A stretch of 50,796 bases of DNA from Mesorhizobium sp. Z1-4 (GTDB taxonomy: Bacteria; Pseudomonadota; Alphaproteobacteria; Rhizobiales; Rhizobiaceae), in contig NZ_RCIO01000009.1 in NCBI RefSeq assembly GCF_004000235.1, forward strand, positions 1 to 50,796, written 5' to 3'. Positions 48,042-50,796 of the stretch are shown piece by piece (the first letter of the stretch is position 1; every line of letters starts with the position of its first letter). The position numbers were made by a program, and so were the translations under genes. The notes below the pieces were generated by a model. The model was given only the letters and a program-made list of their open reading frames with translations. It did no database searches and was not told where the DNA came from.

Positions 48042-48161
48042 TCATTTGCGCAGATATTTAATGAGGGCGGCGATGAGGAGGATCAGGGCAACTATGATCA
48101 GTATCCACACCAACCCCATTCCGATCATCATTCCGCCGCCCATGCCTTCACCCATCATCAT
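48042..48161 (-). CDS. 39-residue Met-rich membrane peptide, second copy
   Basis: A short frame starting at ATG 48161 with GGAGGG about 10 bases upstream. The peptide reads MMMGEGMGGGMMIGMGLV, one membrane segment (LVWILIIVALILLIAAL) and IKYLRK. It has the same plan as the peptide at 18077-18199 (Met-rich start, single span, KYLR end). It is followed by the epimerase-VKOR gene on the same strand. Confidence 0.7.
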   Translation of the reverse strand: MMMGEGMGGGMMIGMGLVWILIIVALILLIAALIKYLRK

Positions 48162-48458
48162 TATTCAGTCGCCCTCCAGATTCGCATACTTGGTCCATCC
48201 TTTTCGAACGCCTGAGCGCTATATTCGTTCCCACCTCCTTCGACGGGTTGGCGAGTCGACGTCTCCAAGGGGAATTCGCGCACCATCATCGAGCGAAGAA
48301 GCCCCCTGTAGACTTTCAGTGTCGACACCCATTCGCGACGCTTCGTGGCGTCACCAAGGCTACGCACAGCAGCATTTAGCGTTCGTTGGAAACGCCGCAC
48401 CGAAGCGTTGGGGGACTTTCCCCACTTAAGCAAATCTTGCGACCAGACACCCGCGCTT
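48162..48458. other. Junction region between metal cargo and traB
   Basis: About 300 bases. An open frame of 109 codons on the minus strand (48161-48490) ends in a TAATG overlap with the 39-residue peptide start but begins inside traB and has no recognisable motif, so I do not call it. This stretch must contain the right boundary of the cargo. Confidence 0.35.
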
Positions 48459-49601
48459 TCACAAATTGAAGGCGGTAACATAAGGCACATGGAACAGCGA
48501 CGCCCACGCCTTGGCGGTCGCCTTCTGGATCGCGACTATGTTAGTGCCGCCGGTCCACCAACCATTGCCTGTCGCCACGATGACCTCCGCACCAAGGAGC
48601 ATGGACTGCAGGATCGGCCACACGATGAGCTGCTCATAGCAGATTAAGGGCGCTATCGACGTCCCGGTAATTCTGCGGGTTGGATTTCCGAAGAACTGCG
48701 CCGATGCACCCCCAGATGCCCAAGGCCGCCACATCGAAACCGGAACCGGCATTCGTTCCCGGTAGAGTATGCGGGCTCCCTCGCCCGTCACCTCGATCAT
48801 CACATTGTCATAACCGCTCTCGTTGACGACGACGGCGCCGCCGATAATGACGACATCGACGCCCGCTAGGTTCCGGACCCAGAGGCGCTCGGTAGTCGGC
48901 GTCCAGATTCCGAGTGCGCTTTCGGGGAGGATGATCGTGGTGGCTCCGTCCATTGCTGCACGCCTGACAAGTGCGATCGTCGCCATATGCTGAGCATAGT
49001 CGGCATGGTTTCCGGCGACTTGATAATCGAACGTCGTCTCAATTCCGACCCATCCCTCCGGCGGTTCGGGATCGGACCAGGTGACTGCGGATAGTGCCAG
49101 CGCCACGCCCATTCCGGCACCTACCAGCGGCCATGCTCGCGTGGTCATCGCCGAGAGGCTGGCAGCCGTGGCCGCCAGTCCTGCCCAGCCCCAGCCGGGC
49201 AACAGGACGCCGGCTGCCGTGATCGGACTGGCCCATCCGACGATGCCGAATGGCGGCACGCTCATCAGCGCCCAGGCTGCCAAATATCGAAGCGGCCGAT
49301 GCCACCCGGGCTTCGGCGACCAAAGGACCGTATGCACCGTGACGAACAGCAGCGACGGGGCGATCCAAAGACCGAGCCCGACCCAGATATCGCTCGTGTA
49401 GAAAATCGATGCGCCGATCGGCAGACCGCGGGAAGCCGCCATGAAATACGCCATTGAAACCATGCCTGCGACCAGCCGTGTCGGGGCGAACGCCCAGAGT
49501 GCGGGAAAGAGGCACGCGACCGGAAGGAGAAGCACTTCGCCGCTCCATCCTAATGCACCAACCGTCGCGGCAGCGGCAATGAACATTACCGCGGTGACCA
49601 T
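48459..49601 (-). CDS. traB: Conjugal transfer protein TraB
   Basis: A 380-residue membrane protein from ATG 49601, one base after the traF stop codon (a start at 49682 inside traF is also open). The N-terminal half has five or six membrane segments; the C-terminal half is a nitrilase-like domain with catalytic-type Glu in TIILPESALGIW and Cys in APLICYEQLIVWP, ending GNGWWTGGTNIVAIQKATA...TAFNL. The usual nitrilase Lys position (ILYRERMPVPVSMW) seems to carry another residue. TraB follows traA and traF in Ti-type plasmids. A decayed copy of its last 71 codons is at 6721-6938. Confidence 0.9.
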   Translation of the reverse strand: MVTAVMFIAAAATVGALGWSGEVLLLPVACLFPALWAFAPTRLVAGMVSMAYFMAASRGLPIGASIFYTSDIWVGLGLWIAPSLLFVTVHTVLWSPKPGWHRPLRYLAAWALMSVPPFGIVGWASPITAAGVLLPGWGWAGLAATAASLSAMTTRAWPLVGAGMGVALALSAVTWSDPEPPEGWVGIETTFDYQVAGNHADYAQHMATIALVRRAAMDGATTIILPESALGIWTPTTERLWVRNLAGVDVVIIGGAVVVNESGYDNVMIEVTGEGARILYRERMPVPVSMWRPWASGGASAQFFGNPTRRITGTSIAPLICYEQLIVWPILQSMLLGAEVIVATGNGWWTGGTNIVAIQKATAKAWASLFHVPYVTAFNL

Positions 49602-49602
49602 G

Positions 49603-50133
49603 CTACGGCGTGAAGGTGAAAACGGGTTTCGCCAACCCGAGAATGCCGGCGGCCGGTAGCGGCCCGAAGTAGCGCGAGTCATAGGAACCTCTGAATGTCG
49701 AATGGAGAAAGACGGTGTCCGGGGGCACGACGCCGCCGGGATCGGGCGTCAGCGCCCGGCCCGATCCGTCACGCGGCTGAATCGCGGATTGCGGCAGAGC
49801 GAGACCGTCGATCGCGACGGACCTGCCGATTTCAACCGACTGCCCGGGCAGCGCCACGACGGTCTTGATCAGCGGGCTGAGCCAACCGGGGCAGAGGCCG
49901 CGCCGTACATAGCCGTGCTCGCGTGCCTGACGAAACGCCTCGGTCGGCGGCGGGCAAATGAATATCCGATCCCCGACCCGAACATGGCGGTTCAGCGTTT
50001 CGATCCGCCAGAGACCGAGCGGATAGCTTGGTGTCAGATTGATCCGAAAGCCTGCCCGATATCCCAGGCCGAACAGCGCGAGAGGGATGCAAGCGAGCGC
50101 GGCAACGATGACGATCCGGCGCCGTCGGCTCAC
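49603..50133 (-). CDS. traF: Conjugal transfer protein TraF (signal-peptidase fold)
   Basis: A 176-residue protein with one N-terminal membrane segment ([19 protein letters not shown]) and an S26 peptidase-like domain: [12 protein letters not shown] with the probable catalytic Ser, and [17 protein letters not shown] with the catalytic Lys, then [16 protein letters not shown]. In Ti and RP4-type systems TraF matures the pilin subunit TrbC. The start overlaps the traA stop codon by 4 bases. Confidence 0.93.
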   Translation of the reverse strand: MSRRRRIVIVAALACIPLALFGLGYRAGFRINLTPSYPLGLWRIETLNRHVRVGDRIFICPPPTEAFRQAREHGYVRRGLCPGWLSPLIKTVVALPGQSVEIGRSVAIDGLALPQSAIQPRDGSGRALTPDPGGVVPPDTVFLHSTFRGSYDSRYFGPLPAAGILGLAKPVFTFTP

Positions 50134-50796
50134 TGCTTCAGCCCCTGGCTTTTGGTTTGCGTCTGACGCAGCGCCTCGGACTGTTTCAGGGCCTGCTGGG
50201 TGCGCTCATGGGCGGCCAGTTGCTGGCCTGCACGCATGGTCGGCCAGGCGGTGCTGAGCTTTTCCCGGTCGCCGGGCGACATGCCCTGGGCCGCTTTGTC
50301 GAAGGTCGACCCCGATGGAGTCTTGGCCGCGTTGCCGAGCAAGGTTCGCTCCCCGAACCGCTCCGAAACAGCCTTGTTGAAGGTGTCGAGTTCGGCCTTC
50401 ACCATGCGGTCGGCCAGTGCAAATCCGAGCGCGGCCGGCAGATCGTTGCGGTCGATCGCATCGCGGACCTTTTCCATTGCCCGCGCCGCCGCCGGCGACA
50501 GGGACGGGATATCAATAGAGGTGCGTTTGCGATGTCCTTCCTCTTCCAGCCTGTACTTGGCCGTCGCCTTCTCCCTCATGTCGAGATAGCGCTCGAGGTC
50601 CTTACGCAGCGCCGGCACGTTGACCTCCGCCACACGACGATCCTCCCGGTCCGCGCGGCTCGCCAGCAGCCCTTCCCGTCCCTTGAGCGCACCAAAGCTC
50701 GCCGCATTCCGTTCGATCTCGCCGAGGCGCTGACGGGCAACGTTCGGGTCTTCGACAACCGCCTCCATGCGCATAGACTTGAAGGCGCTTTCGGGA
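50130..50796 (-). CDS. traA: TraA relaxase-helicase, C-terminal part; 5' end outside window
   Basis: The last 222 or so codons of a Ti-type TraA. The frame is open through the window edge ([16 protein letters not shown]), so the relaxase and helicase domains lie outside. The visible part is the charged helical tail ([64 protein letters not shown]) found in rhizobial TraA proteins, probably a transfer signal for the secretion system. TraA nicks at oriT and leads the strand into the recipient. It heads the traA-traF-traB operon. Confidence 0.92.
   Translation of the reverse strand, partial: PESAFKSMRMEAVVEDPNVARQRLGEIERNAASFGALKGREGLLASRADREDRRVAEVNVPALRKDLERYLDMREKATAKYRLEEEGHRKRTSIDIPSLSPAAARAMEKVRDAIDRNDLPAALGFALADRMVKAELDTFNKAVSERFGERTLLGNAAKTPSGSTFDKAAQGMSPGDREKLSTAWPTMRAGQQLAAHERTQQALKQSEALRQTQTKSQGLKQ

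Noticed and set aside
48161-48490. A 109-codon open frame ending in TAATG with the 39-residue peptide
   Set aside because: The stop-start overlap is attractive, but the frame begins inside traB, has no motif and the peptide has its own GGAGGG.
1-50796. Insertion sequences, transposons or integrase genes
   Set aside because: No transposase, integrase or resolvase motif and no clear long terminal inverted repeats were found, although the mosaic structure suggests past mobility.
1-50796. CRISPR arrays, tRNA or rRNA genes
   Set aside because: No regularly spaced repeats and no recognisable tRNA or rRNA segments were seen by eye; a covariance-model scan would settle it.

Overview
The window looks like part of a large conjugative plasmid (or plasmid-derived integrated element) of an alphaproteobacterium of the order Hyphomicrobiales/Rhizobiales (Mesorhizobium, Aminobacter, Nitratireductor or a relative). 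The reasons are a Ti-plasmid-type conjugation backbone (traR and traM at about 5.1-6.2 kb; traB, traF and the end of traA at 48.5-50.8 kb), the high-GC codon use, and protein families common in that order (PCu(A)C chaperones, LapG-like transglutaminases, DUF1344, pseudoazurin). No rRNA, tRNA, CRISPR array or intact transposase was found. Genus-level assignment is a guess.

Layout. 0-4.6 kb: the 3' part of a formyltransferase gene, a DUF1344 gene with an amber codon in its signal peptide, an L,D-transpeptidase pseudogene, a histidine-kinase fragment, and an operon of a small secreted protein, pseudoazurin and a second cupredoxin. 5.1-7.0 kb: quorum-sensing regulator traR and antiactivator traM, convergent, followed by a decayed 3' end of traB fused to a merR remnant. 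7.0-11.9 kb: a mercury operon (merT, merP, merA, a small membrane protein and a glutathione-reductase-like flavoprotein) divergent from merR and ynfA, with a textbook 19-bp-spacer MerR promoter. 11.9-22.3 kb: a run of 17 genes on the minus strand, mostly overlapping or nearly touching, for copper, thiol and cytochrome c handling (multicopper oxidase, two c-type cytochromes, BNR-repeat protein, DUF411, CcmG, TlpA, two SCO proteins, PCu(A)C, DsbA, CcdA, a Met-rich protein and a 40-residue membrane peptide missed by ordinary length cut-offs). 22.7-28.1 kb: a second MerR-family regulator, a divergent PCu(A)C-like gene, and envelope genes (LapG-like protease, L,D-transpeptidase, DUF1624 acyltransferase). 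28.2-32.2 kb: L,D-transpeptidase, then dsbA, parvulin, L,D-transpeptidase and a CzcO-like flavoprotein. 32.2-34.5 kb: an operon on the minus strand of Cox11, SCO and two PCu(A)C proteins. 34.9-48.2 kb: cell-wall hydrolase, Zn/Cd/Pb P1B-ATPase, frameshifted isoprenylcysteine methyltransferase-like gene, second LapG-like protease, 5'-truncated ZIP gene with CDF exporter and SpoIIAA-like protein, a two-domain multicopper oxidase with a ZIP fusion transporter, and a broken epimerase-SPW-VKOR gene. 48.5-50.8 kb: traB, traF and traA.

How it fits together. The tra backbone is interrupted between traM and traB by about 41.5 kb of metal and envelope-stress cargo, and the 3' end of traB is present twice (intact on the right, decayed on the left), which marks a recombination junction. 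Four near-identical MerR-type promoters (TTGAAC or TTGCCC, 19-bp spacer with an ACCT...AGGT-type dyad) lie in front of the PCu(A)C-like gene, the dsbA operon, the cox11 operon and the P1B-ATPase. With the MerR gene at 23.3 kb this suggests one metal-responsive regulon that couples metal export with periplasmic protein folding, copper delivery and peptidoglycan cross-linking. The cargo is unusually rich in copper-metallation accessory proteins, yet no oxidase subunit, copper P-type ATPase or Cus pump is in the window. Several genes carry single-base lesions, which are either real decay or consensus errors in the assembly.
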